Made by a program: the position numbers and the translations under genes
Shown: positions 22,597 to 32,848 of the stretch, piece by piece
How the letters are laid out: each line of letters starts with the position of its first letter
How positions within the stretch are numbered: position 1 is the first letter of the stretch
Notes under the pieces: generated by a model
Seen by the model: the letters and a program-made list of their open reading frames with translations, nothing else
Databases searched by the model: none
What the model was told of the DNA's origin: nothing
Source of the DNA: Gautieria morchelliformis
Taxonomy: Eukaryota; Basidiomycota; Agaricomycetes; Gomphales; Gomphaceae
Direction: 5' to 3'
DNA length: 64,000 nt
Assembly (NCBI GenBank): GCA_015179125.1
Contig: WHVA01000458.1
Location: 1 to 64,000, forward strand

Positions 22597-23853
22597 ATGA
22601 CAACCCCCGCACGAAAGGTCAACCTACGGAACTCTAAAGGGCCGTCAAACATTTGGAGGACCATGGAACCACAAAACTCGCCGCTTTCGTCTCATCGCCT
22701 GGCTGCAAAAGTTTATACTGACAAACTAGACTTAACTGAGGCTCAAAGACGTCAAATTGACAAGATCTACAAAACAAACGAGATAGAAGACTATACCTTC
22801 CTCTCCACTAATGAGCCACAGCAAAATGAAGCCACAGCACGCATGGCAACTCTCCAGCTGGACTTCAACGCTCGGGAAAGTCTTGCCAGTCGTTGGAGTA
22901 ATAAATGGGCCATGAATACCGGGAAAGGCCATAAGAGGAACCAACGTGTGCTAGTTCAATGGTGCGTCGGCATGACTTACCTATGAATCATTCATTCTGA
23001 CAAAGCATGTAACAGTAACTGTGGATATGACCACAGGGCTGCCGGACACAAGAAACGTCTGAATGCAGTCAACTTCACTGGATGTCTCGCCCATGCAGAG
23101 ATCACATACCTTGTATCCACGCAAAAGATCCTTCGTATACGTGGTTACTTCATTCACAACGAGGAATGCAAGGAAGCAGTCATTGCACGCTTTCCTTCGG
23201 TGCCGCTGTGCCAGTCACAGAATTTTGAGGATGAGCTCACTCAAGGCACTGCACCAGCTATACGCAGTCTTACCGAAAAAGCCGCCGTTGCGGCTGAGGA
23301 TGCCCTCCGGGAGTCAGAAGATGCCTTTCTGGATGATTTAGAACCGGTCAGCATGACAAATGAGTCTACGGATGAAACGGAGGAAGGGAATAATGGAGGA
23401 AATGATGAGGAGTCTAACAACGACAGAGTTAAGACGGACACACCCGACGACAATGACGAGTTCGACCGATCTGACATGATCAGCATCCAGGCAACATCGA
23501 AGGGTGCCTTCGACGAGCAAACTATTGCACGTGTCTTCTATGAGTTAGAAGGCGTTACTCCCAAGGTAGGAGAACTCACAACGTATCTCAGGCAATGCCG
23601 AACATTGCCTGACCAGGGTAGTAGGACACGCGCGGTTGTGTTTGCACATGCCGTAGGCTCCTTACAGAATGAACTGTTCAAGTTGAGACTCGCTGGCCAT
23701 AGCCAGTCTGGTCATGCAGCAAGGCTTCCACTACCAACCCCGCCAAGCACATCGTCGCTGGAATCTCGTGGCGTGAAGCGCACTATCGTTGACTTAGCCG
23801 GTGCCTCGCCTGAGAAAGGTTCGAAGCGGAAGCCATCCTACCGGCCGCACTAA
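22597..23853 (+). CDS. Putative transposase-derived zinc-binding-domain protein
   Basis: Two exons, 22597-22961 and 23016-23853, joined by a 54-nt GT-AG intron, encode 400 residues. The central part, about 90-190, has ESLASRWSNKWAMNTGKGHK, VLVQCNCGYDHRAAGHKKRL, FTGCLAHAEITYLVSTQKIL RIRGYFIHNEECKEA, with Cys/His spacing (C-X-C ... C-X3-H ... H-X3-C) that suggests metal binding. From memory, similar stretches precede the catalytic domain of Mutator-like (MULE) transposase proteins in Agaricomycetes. Here no DDE domain follows; the protein continues with an acidic region (about 240-290), a helical stretch and a basic C-terminus (KGSKRKPSYRPH), a possible nuclear signal. Inference: a domesticated or truncated transposase N-terminus. 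It may instead be an unrelated lineage-specific gene. The frame is intact. Confidence 0.55.
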
Positions 23854-24429
23854 CGTATACGTAGTCTGCCGGTGCTCCTCTGTACACGGTACTAGTTGTA
23901 ATACAGCGCAGAATTGCGCGTGCGCACTGAAAGGCTTTGCGCAAATGCCATGCCCTGGCCACGCCATCCTACAAATCCGTCGTCTGGCGCTAATTGCACC
24001 GCACTTTGCTTTAAATACCTGACGTAGAAATTCAGATGATATTCTACGTATCTACGGGATATCTTCAACGTTTTCACCAAATAGCGCGGACTCGATACTT
24101 GGGTAAATGTCGACGTTCTTACCGCGTTCCTGCTACATATTAACCAAGGATCGCCCCAATTTATTTAATATTAATATAATTCTGGTAAATTTTAGCGGGG
24201 CCGCCGCTCCACACAGTGTGCAATAATAATATACATATGGATCTAAAACAAAACATGAGAGCTAAAAATGAAGGCATGCGCGTGCGTGTGCGCAGCGGAC
24301 GTTGAGTGGAGTTGCCTCAAAAAGGTTACCTTCTGCAGAAGGTAGAACTATATAAGTAAATACAGCTTACCTAGTGTGACTTAATCGTTGAAAGGGTGAT
24401 TTACCTTCTTCCTGATGCCTAAACAGCCG
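23854..24429. other. Intergenic, no gene seen
   Basis: AT-rich in part (near 24150-24250). It holds a perfect 16-bp palindrome ACCTTCTGCAGAAGGT at 24327-24342 just before a TATATAAG-like sequence (24350). No coding similarity was recognised. Confidence 0.4.
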
Positions 24430-25345
24430 TTTGCTACGCCGCACCGTACTGGCGCGATTTTCCCGCGGGGTATTGTCCGTTGGAGTTCGTAACATATGCA
24501 ATGAGCAGCCCCAGAAGTGCAGAAGAATACAATCCGGCACTTTCGACCACGGCGAAGATTACTGGTCTGAGAGTACTCTGATGGTGGGTGGGTACAGATC
24601 GACTCGCGGTCCAAATTTGGAGGACAATCATGCCTAGGCAGATGGTCAGAAACCGTGACGTTCCTCAGTCATTGAATATGCGACTTGCTTGTGCAGTAAA
24701 GATTTGTGGCCATGGTAAGGACGAAGTAGGCCGTTATCCACGGTCCACCGGCCTCGAATATGGTCAAGCCAGGCGTCGCATTGGTCATGTTCCAGGTGGT
24801 GAAATAACCAGTAGCTAGAACACACACGTTCAGACTGCAGATCAGATGGGGTCAGCAAGCACAGAACTTACCAGCACACCCGGTGGAAGTCAATACTGGA
24901 AATATGATAACATGGTAGTTTCCCCGGTGGACGACCCAGCATCTCCAAGTCTGCAGGAAAGGCGATTGCCTGCTCAGGGGAGGGTGGTTACTGGAGCGAA
25001 CGCACCACAAGCGTGTCACCTATCAATGTTTGTGTAATATAAATTCCAGTCTTCGCGATATGAAGCGGGTGGGCGACTTTGTTATAGTATCCTTTTAGAC
25101 CAAGCATCAGCATGTGATCATAGATGTAGGGACGGTCGATCTACGCTAAGCCTGACATACCGAGTGGACCTAATGAATTGCGAAAGAAAACGAAGGCTTG
25201 TAAAATCCTGACGAAGTCAATTATAAGGTGCTGGGTTGACACGAATTGGCCTCCCGTGGTGACAAGCGTAGTGAAAGAGCTCACCACAGTGGCGAGAACG
25301 AACAAGGTAAGCGCATCCGGCCTCTAGGTCATTAAAAAGAAAGCT
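24430..25345 (-). CDS. Partial multi-pass membrane protein, basidiomycete family
   Basis: Minus-strand exons translate to hydrophobic blocks typical of a large uncharacterised Agaricomycete membrane-protein family: LFVLATVVSSFTTLVTTGGQ (near 25290), HPLHIAKTGIYITQTLIGDT LV (near 25080), WRCWVVHRGNYHVIIFPVLT (near 24930), GPWITAYFVLTMATNLYCT (near 24740) and PVIFAVVESAGLYSSALLGL LIAYVTNSNGQY (near 24560). Joins use GT-AG introns, and one join seems to use a GC donor (GCAAGT near 24700). I could not find a convincing N-terminal exon or the usual last segment after NGQY, so the gene is partial or decaying. Function unknown. Confidence 0.55.
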
Positions 25346-25624
25346 GGACAAAGATAAGGGTGAAGAGGAAGCAGCTGAAGATCAGAATAGGTCTATCTCA
25401 CCGAAACCGAAACGCACTTTCATGCGTCCAGCACCGATCCTAGGTGCTTCCTCCGGGTCAGCGGCTGGGTTTGTGAGGGTCTAGCAAGGTGTTTTAGCAG
25501 GCAACAAAGGAATAACAGGTATGAAAAGTCTTACCGATGCGCTGACCGAACCGCAGGCCACGGTTGCCGCAATGAAGTCGAATGGTCACATCCTCGAGTC
25601 GGTTTCGTTGCCGGCGCTTGAGAA

Positions 25625-25966
25625 TCGCGTCAAAAAAGCCATAAACATTGGGAGGACGTACAGCAACAAATAAAAACTCTTCAAACTGCCCATGAAGAAC
25701 TTGCAGCTACCGTGGAGAGCCAGGAACAGGACCTGGTCAAGATTGAGGGACGTATGGAGCATATGGATGAGATAATCGGTGAGTTGACCGAGCAGGTCAA
25801 CGCGCATTCCGCAAAGAAGGCAAAAGAGGAGGAAAAGTCTGCCCCAAAGAACAAGAGAGGCAAAGGCAAGAAAAACAAATCAATGGAGGTAGATGATACC
25901 GAATCCGATGGTGATGAGATGGTGGTCAAAGTCAAACGGCACGTCGGACCTTTTGTGCAACAGTGA
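25625..25966 (+). pseudogene. Coiled-coil gene fragment
   Basis: An open stretch (ATG at 25712, frame open from about 25622) encodes a heptad-like helix (QQQIKTLQTAHEELAATVES, then MEHMDEIIGELTEQVNAHSA) followed by a Lys/Glu-rich basic segment (APKNKRGKGKKNKS) and an acidic tail. No complete gene can be built around it and no family is recognised. It ends next to a cluster of ACGCGT motifs. Confidence 0.35.
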
Positions 25967-25989
25967 CGCGTGACGCGTCAACAACGCGT
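25964..25989. promoter_or_regulatory. Cluster of three ACGCGT motifs
   Basis: ACGCGT at 25966-25971, 25973-25978 and 25984-25989. ACGCGT is the MCB/MluI-box core bound by MBF in fungi. No start codon of a recognised gene lies close, so a regulatory role is unproven. Confidence 0.3.
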
Positions 25990-26817
25990 CGAGGGTGATG
26001 ACGCGCAATATTATAGAATTATGTATATGATATATTACTTACACTACTATGCAAGCAAAAATAACAAGTCCACATATATCCCCAGCAGAGACTTGGATAA
26101 TATTTGGAATATTGGCTCACATATAACCTAAATATCTCAATAGGAGATATTTGGCACATACTCAGAAGATATTTTGAGTTTTACTCAAATTTATTAAGGA
26201 GGTATTTTGGTTCAAAGTTGCAGCGTGTCGCTCAAAAAGGAAATCCTAAAGGCTTCGCGTGCCACTCCCGCCCCATCCACCTCTCCAGCCTTTGGAGCTT
26301 CCCCCGCGATTACTCTTGGTTCCGAATCATCCCCTTTGGCAAGACCTGTGAGAATGCTTCATGTTTTATTTGACCCTATCATTTTTTACTCTAGTATGAG
26401 AGAATGATTCCCTGTTTCCTTGCTCATCGTCAGCAACGGCTATTGGCAGTTATAGTGGCGCACAGGCCAACGACCTACCAGTGTGACGGCCAGAGGAATA
26501 GCACGAGGAAAGGAAGCAACAAGCGAGAAAGACATGTACAAGCAGATGCAGCGAAGAGAAAGCACGAAGCTTGAAATTTGAAAACTTGAAAGCTCAGCGG
26601 CCATCGAAATCCTTGCATCGACACGTTGTTCTAATACCCACTGCTCCCTCGAGATAGCCTGCATCGTCGACCGATAAGAACTTGTTCTCAGTACAGCCCG
26701 GATCAACAGCGAGTCCAAAAGCCACGCGCCGTCGAGCTGTCGATCCTGACGCGCGCAAGTTAACTGTACATAGTTATCGAATATCTGTATCGTACAACAC
26801 AACAACTATAGCTGGCA
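25990..26817. other. Intergenic, no gene seen
   Basis: AT-rich sequence (26010-26210) then the 3' flank of SF3A1. A short frame near 26220-26370 (ATPAPSTSPAFGASPAITLG) is Ser/Pro-rich and not recognisable. Confidence 0.4.
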
Positions 26818-29449
26818 CTACTTCTTCTTGACCTCTCTGACACTTAGCACGAGAGTATCGCCATCTTCAAGATTGTATGAAGCTATCGTCTGCTGATTCG
26901 TCAGTAGTTTTCCCATATATGTCAATTTGACTCGTCCCGCTGCCAGTGTTGAATCAAGGTGCCGAATGATCCTTTCTCGCAGCGTAGACACAAGTAACGT
27001 CAGTGGCAAGTCAGGGACAGTTGCCACGCTTCCATCCATTTTCCAGTCAGAGTTCTCGGACATGTTGGGGAGCTGAACCAGTAACGAGATCGGGATAGGG
27101 TGCATATTGATCCAATCTTGCTCGGGGTAGTAATGCCCTCCGGGTAGTTTGGCCACGCGCTGTCGCTTCGCAGACGGAATCTCGGCGTCACCCTCACCCG
27201 CCATCATTTCCTCCGCAGAACGAACCATACCAACTCCAGGAGGGGTTGCATGACCAGGTGTCGCTCCGCCGGCTTGCAGAGCGGCAAGCCTAGACGGATG
27301 CATGCCCATGGGTGCCGGCGGCTGATAGCCGAAGGGCTGTCCCGTGTTGGGTTGATAATGGAGGGGAGGAAGCATCATCGGTTGGGGGAACATGGATGCC
27401 GGCTGTGGTCCAGATGCAATTGTCGCAGCATTCGTATTTGTGGCAGCATTCGTACCAGCATTATTTGATTGAGGATGCATTGGGAGAGACGGTGGAGGCG
27501 GAGGTAGCCCTGATGAACCACTTTGTGTCACAGTAGGACCTATGCCAGGGCCGATGGCAGAGGCGTCGACTCTAAAAGGCGCATCAATACAGTCGCAATC
27601 AAGTACAACTCAATACTCACGGGCCCAACCCCTTGCTTTTGTGGATAGCCGCAATTTGCTCGTCGAGATTGACATTGGTTTGGAATTTGTCCAATGTTCC
27701 CGCTTTCGAGGCGGTATGACCATCCCATACGACCTTTTCTCGTTCCTTGCGTTTTGCCTGTTCCTCCTCCTCCTCTTGCTTCCGCTTTTCTTCGTCTGCT
27801 TCAGCACCGAAAATGTCGACACGCGTGCGTGCCAAATGCTTCAACGAAGACACGACGTTGGCCCCACGCTGCAACTCGGAGGCCTGTGCTTTCCGAGCCT
27901 CAAGTGCATCCCGCTGTGATTTCCATCGTGGGTCCAGAAGTTCGATCCGCATGTGTTCTTGAAGCTCGTCCACTGGTATCTGCTGACCACAGACCGTACA
28001 GGTGGTCATGGCCGCCTTGCTGCCCTTGGTTCCCACTGAGAATTTGTCAGTCTGCTGCCTTTATGAACGAACAATGTTTGCTCACATTTCGGAACATAAT
28101 CATTCCGGATTTTCATTGGGCCAGCGGCATCTAACGAGGTTGCCTGAATAGCTCTGGCCCTCTCCAGCTCCCTGGCACGTTCGGCCTCCTCTCGTTGTTT
28201 ACGCTCTCTGATCTCCTCATCCTCAAGGGTCGTGTCACCTCCATTAACATTGCCATTTAGAATACTACCGGCGCCGCCGACAGCAGCAGCAGCCTCTCGT
28301 TCTGCAGCAGCTTGTTTCGCTCTGTGAGCCTCCACATCTTCGACGGTGTTCTCCATGATCATGGCGGCCATTCGCTTCTGAGACAGGGTCATACTTTCTA
28401 CCTCCTGAACATTCATTGGTAGAGGAAGCTCCGCGTTAGCATCTGCTGTAGTGAATTCAATAGTCTGCACGATGGCATAATCATGCCAATCGATTTCAGC
28501 AAACGAAACTGACACAAATCTTTAGAATCAGGCTTGGAAAAGGCCATAACACTTACTTCTCTCAGCCTCCTTTTCGTCTTCCTTCTTTTGCTCGCGTTCC
28601 CTTCGGTGTCTCTCCCACTCTGCGTGCTCCCCAGCCTCCGCGAGTATTTGCCATTTTCCTTCTTCGCTGGCAGCTACTTTCAGCCTATCAAGGCTCTCTT
28701 TGCTTGGGAGAAGTACCTTCGTGTATTGTTCTACAAGGCGGTTGAAATAGCCAAAAAGCGAATGGTCTGGGCGCAGAAATACAAATTGGTGGTTACGACC
28801 CTCGCGAACAGACAGGCTAGCCAGGAAGCCGCGTCCCCGACGAGCAGTGAATAGAGCTGTCAACTTCAAGATGTCCCTGCGACACATTATCGACGGGTAC
28901 TGAAGCATGTAAACTGCAGGGACTCACAAATCGATGGCGCTCATGTTAGGCAGATCCAAGATGAACTCTGGAGGAGGGGGCTCCTTGCCATGCGCCTTGA
29001 CCTTGCTCACCAACAGGTCTGCACCATCCATCGGCATATCCTGGCCGCCATCTTTGATGCCAGGTGTACCTTCGTCTCCAGCATCACCGTCCATGACACG
29101 TTCCATCCTGTGTCTGTAGTACCCATGATACGGATCTGCCGAATTGAGAAACGAAAACTTTGGGTCGTGACGTTGATTCTCGCGGATTTTGTCCTCAAAC
29201 TGCGGAGGATTGGCGGAACGCGCTACAAAGCCTGCTGTTCTATCAATTACAGCTGTTGGTGGGAGGTCAGGAGGAGTAGAAGTTAGAAGCTAACTTGAAA
29301 CACGTACATTTGATTTCAGGCGGTGGCAAGATGAGCCCGCTCACGAATCTGGCGGCCCCTGTGGGCTTTACGGGGTCGTCGTTGGCACCATGCTCGCCAA
29401 TGATGCTACTCTGGTTTGCAGTCGCCGTTACACCGTTGATGTGCTCCAT
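26818..29449 (-). CDS. SF3A1: Splicing factor 3A subunit 1 (SF3a120/Prp21)
   Basis: ATG 29449 opens MEHINGVTATANQSSIIGEH. Domain order matches SF3A1. A first SURP module is IDRTAGFVARSANPPQFEDK (near 29230). A second SURP is DILKLTALFTARRGRGFLAS with NHQFVFLRPDHSLFGYFNRL (near 28880-28750). A charged DWHDYAIVQTIEF block follows, then the PRP21-like region with MKIRNDYVPK and TTCTVCGQQIPVDELQEHMR, WKSQRDALEARK (near 28010-27900). After a Pro/Gln-rich linker the C-terminal ubiquitin-like domain follows (LPLTLLVSTLRERIIRHLDS ... MGKLLTNQQTIASYNLEDGD TLVLSVREVKKK). The protein is part of the U2 snRNP and needed for prespliceosome formation. It is divergent from the mL60 gene; start codons are 49 bp apart. 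Confidence 0.95.
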
Positions 29450-29498
29450 GGACTTGAGATGGACCTCGTGGGAATATAAATTTTCGGCTCCGACGACT
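29450..29498. promoter_or_regulatory. Very short bidirectional promoter, SF3A1 / mL60
   Basis: Only 49 bp lies between the two ATGs. The leaders of the two transcripts must overlap or start inside each other's coding region unless an upstream non-coding exon exists. Confidence 0.5.
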
Positions 29499-29971
29499 AT
29501 GTTCGGCGCATTTCAAGCCTCGAAGGTCAACCAGTCAGGTCTGCTATGGTACGCGTTCAGTTTCATAGCCGGCGTAAAGTATTCTCATTGCATTGTCAGG
29601 AAGACCCCGTGGAGGTTATCACCAACGCGTAAAGCCAATCAACGAAAGCGTCTTAAACGTGTAGATTCGGTAATTGAAGCTGTACAAGCTAGTGGAGTGA
29701 AATGTTCGTCTCTGGTATGCGTTCATCATCGCTATATAATGTGCCACGTTGTATTAAGTCTGATAGGCAACCGCTCTGCAACTACCAAAGGAACCTGAAA
29801 TGCCCCCACGGGACAAGTACACTGTGTTTAATGCAAAATCGGTAGGGTATAGGAAAGGGATACACAAAGTGCCAAAGTGGACTCGAGTGAGCTTGCAGTT
29901 GTCATCTAGTGTATACTGGGTTGAATGTAGCTTGGCAGATATCGCAACGCCTCAATCCCCGTGGTTTCTGA
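29499..29971 (+). CDS. MRPL31: Mitochondrial large-subunit ribosomal protein mL60 (MRPL31)
   Basis: Four exons, 29499-29548, 29600-29714, 29767-29886 and 29939-29971, encode 105 residues, the family's usual size. Exon joins restore [77 protein letters not shown] and the conserved C-terminus [10 protein letters not shown]. mL60 is a fungal-specific protein of the mitochondrial 54S subunit. The last intron acceptor was chosen at 29938 (GGCAG) because it alone yields the NPRGF end; the nearer TAG at 29930 would give an unrelated tail. It converges on CMS1, stops 44 bp apart. Confidence 0.93.
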
Positions 29972-30015
29972 TAAAGACTCCTCCTATAATGCAATGCCGG
30001 CCCATGTGTGTATAT

Positions 30016-31105
30016 TCAAAATAAAACCAATTGTATCTTGCCAGAGTGGAGTGCAGCTCGAACATGCGCTCTTCCCAATACGCTAAGAAAGACTTCGTCA
30101 CGAGTCTCTGGTATATCCATTATTGAACGTTTCTTGGCATCGCGATACGTCGTGTCAAGGAAGATGTGGGTCAATGCTGTCAATGCCAGTGCGTCTGGAC
30201 CAACGTTAAGCTAGGAACACTGGTCATGTCATGTAGATATGCAAACCTGCTTCAAGAAGTTGCCCAAGTCTTGCTGGCGTGCCGACCGCAACTCCAACTT
30301 TCGTTCGCTTCAGGTATGCAATATGGTCCTGTAACTTAAAATGTCTTGCGAAGAGTTTTGCGACCACTCCCCCTTTGTCACCTCTGAATTTCCTTAGTGC
30401 CCGTGCTACATCTGCCACGCGCAATGCAGCACCAGCGATGAAAATGAGTGTTGGAGCACCATTATAACGAGGTGTTTGACTTAGACGGCGTAATAGTGGG
30501 GGAGAAGCTGCGTATAAGTTAATCATAGGCACGAACCTTCCTAACAGCACGTACTTTGGCTTATGAAGTTTTCAATGTGGTCTAGTGTGCGTGGGCCCGA
30601 ATATGTAGTCGTATCGGCCATACAGCTAGCTGCACCGACACAAGAATGAAATAATTCGGATGAAATAAATATCAAGTACCAACCAGGAATCTTTCTGTCC
30701 TCTAATTCCAATAGAGATAGCTTCGACAATGCTTTGGCTTGTTGTGTAGAAAGATAAAGTGCGGCATCGGCAGGTGATAGACAAGCAGCAGATGGCAGCT
30801 GTGCCTCTTCAGGCTCTATGCCGAGTTTTCTCTTCTATTTGAATGATCGTGGATGACATCTGTATCCTCCACAAGCAACGTACCTTAGCCTTCTTTGCTT
30901 TCTCCTTTTCTCTCCGTTTTCGTTTCTTTGAAATCGGCTGGTTGCCTTGGACGCCAAGGGGTTGGAGATCTATGTCTTGTGCGATTCCTTGGAACTCCTC
31001 GAATTCTTCTTCCTCCTCGTCTGAGCCCCGATCTTCTTCTCCCGAAACGATCACCAAGTCTGAATCTGGGATATAGTCGTCCTCTAAATCGTCGCCATGA
31101 ACCAT
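30016..31105 (-). CDS. CMS1: CMS1-like 90S pre-ribosome protein
   Basis: ATG 31105 opens [20 protein letters not shown] and a very acidic stretch, followed by a basic segment ([17 protein letters not shown]). Then [52 protein letters not shown] and [18 protein letters not shown] (near 30290), a degenerate helicase-like block typical of Cms1/CMSS1, and [32 protein letters not shown]. The end is [12 protein letters not shown]1 is a component of the U3-containing 90S pre-ribosome (SSU processome). It has at least four introns. The start is 170 bp from the divergent exonuclease gene. Confidence 0.85.
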
Positions 31106-31275
31106 GGATGAGTCGTTTTGGACACCGCACGCTTGAAGCCGAAACTAATCAGTATAAAGTACTTAGTAACTTAGGCATCTGCTTCTTTTTCTTCTTTTGA
31201 AGACTACAACCGCGAGCGCCTGCTTATCCTACTCTTGGCCTTTTAGTTGGAGTTTGTTTTCTTTCTTCGCCACCA

Positions 31276-32617
31276 ATGTCGACGTTCCTGCTGCTGGTCT
31301 TCGCCGCCTGCATCCTCTCCCTATACTGGTATAGATCAAGTGGCAATCGCACAAATCAATTGGCTAAGAAACCTCCTGTAATTGTCAATGGTCGAGGTCC
31401 AGATGTAGGCCTTCAGCCGGAGAAGATTTCCCCGCCTTGTCAGCCTTGGGAATATTTCCTTGTGCTTGATGTTGAGGCGACATGCGTCGCAGGTACTGAT
31501 TTCAACTGGCCAAACGAGATCATTGTGAGAACACAACCCTCGCCACTCACTCCTTTCGTGCATTCATTTACCGGCACTCCCTCAGGAATGGCCTGTAGTT
31601 CTTCTAACCTGGGCTGATCGAGATAATGATGGCAGGGCCAGTCAATTGAAGGTTGTGGATGAGTTCAGATCCTTTGTCGGTACTAGCTTTGTTGCATGCG
31701 CACTCTATCTCATTTGTTGCTGCTGTGATTTCTCCAGGTGCGCCCCACATGGAAGCCGAAGTTAACTGAATTTTGCGCCACACTCACAGGAATCGCTCAG
31801 GCGAGTAACATGCGCCATCGTGCATGCCGCCTATTTCTTTCTTTCTTTCTTTTTTTTACTTTGGCACTACATAGACAGATATCGATTCAGCACCCCTCTT
31901 TACAACGGTTCTAGATAACTTCCGATTGTTCCTGTGCCAGCACGGATTGATATGCTCCCAGACTGGGCAGCCCCTGCGGAAATTTGCGTGGGCAACAGAT
32001 GGACCCTTTGACATACGGGATTTTGTCATCAAGCAATGCTTCATATCGAAGGTGAGATTTAATTGTCGAGCTACTTCCTGTTAATGTGTGGTCTGCGTAC
32101 AGATGAAGTTACCCGAGTGGCTACGAGGCGATATCATAGATGTCAGGAAACACGTCGTTTCTTGGCAAGCCCAAACACAAAATATCCCCTCTCGCAAGGT
32201 TTGTCTGAATTGCATGTCTTAGTATACATTGCCCGCTACAACCAAATTTAATATTTTATCTAGTCTTCAGCGCGGTCACCGCCGGGTCCATCGCTCAATA
32301 TATCTCGACAACTGACTGCTCTTTCACTAGCTCCTTTTCAAGGTATGCAGTCAAGGCGAGTGCACATCATCGACTCATTCACGAGATTTTATGCCAGGAC
32401 GACAGCACTCTGGAATTGACGTTGGTGTTCAACCAGTAACATGGGACTGGTTTGCTGACCGACCTACTGCTAGGATACTCGAAATATCGCACGCATTCTT
32501 ATCGAGCTTGCTCGGAGAGGCGTAAAACTAGATACCAACGCAAAGATTAATCCCAACAGACGGTGGTATTGGATGGGCAATCAATTGGGTGAAATATATG
32601 AGGAATACTTTCCTTAA
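31276..32617 (+). CDS. ERI-1-like DEDDh 3'-5' exonuclease with N-terminal membrane anchor
   Basis: ATG 31276 sits in a strong context (CACCAATG). The first 19 residues MSTFLLLVFAACILSLYWY are a membrane anchor or uncleaved signal. The exonuclease core then starts: WEYFLVLDVEATC (catalytic Asp and Glu), FPVVLLTWADRD after the first intron, ELTEFCATLTGIAQ-like PKLTEFCATLTGIAQ (near 31770), FAWATDGPFDIRDF (second Asp, near 32000) and RQHSGIDDTRNIARILIELA (His and last Asp, near 32405-32490). The end is MGNQLGEIYEEYFP. This is the ERI-1/THEX1/KapD layout of DEDDh nucleases that trim structured RNA. The usual SAP domain is absent. At least six introns. Which RNA it acts on and which membrane it sits in are unknown. 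Confidence 0.85.
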
Positions 32618-32848
32618 AGAAACTACGACTTTTGATTGACTGTTCATCCACAATTTTGAGATAAACCACATGTTGTAACAGTGATTTACAGTAATGTACA
32701 TAAGCAAAAAGGGGAAACTTAAGCTGGAACGCCTTAGACTACTAGGCGTAAGCAGTCTGGGTATCGAAGTGCTATACAAACACAAACTTTCTCCGAGGCT
32801 CCAGCAGTAGGCGAGATTAGGGCATAGATTGGTGCCATTTCGTGATAT

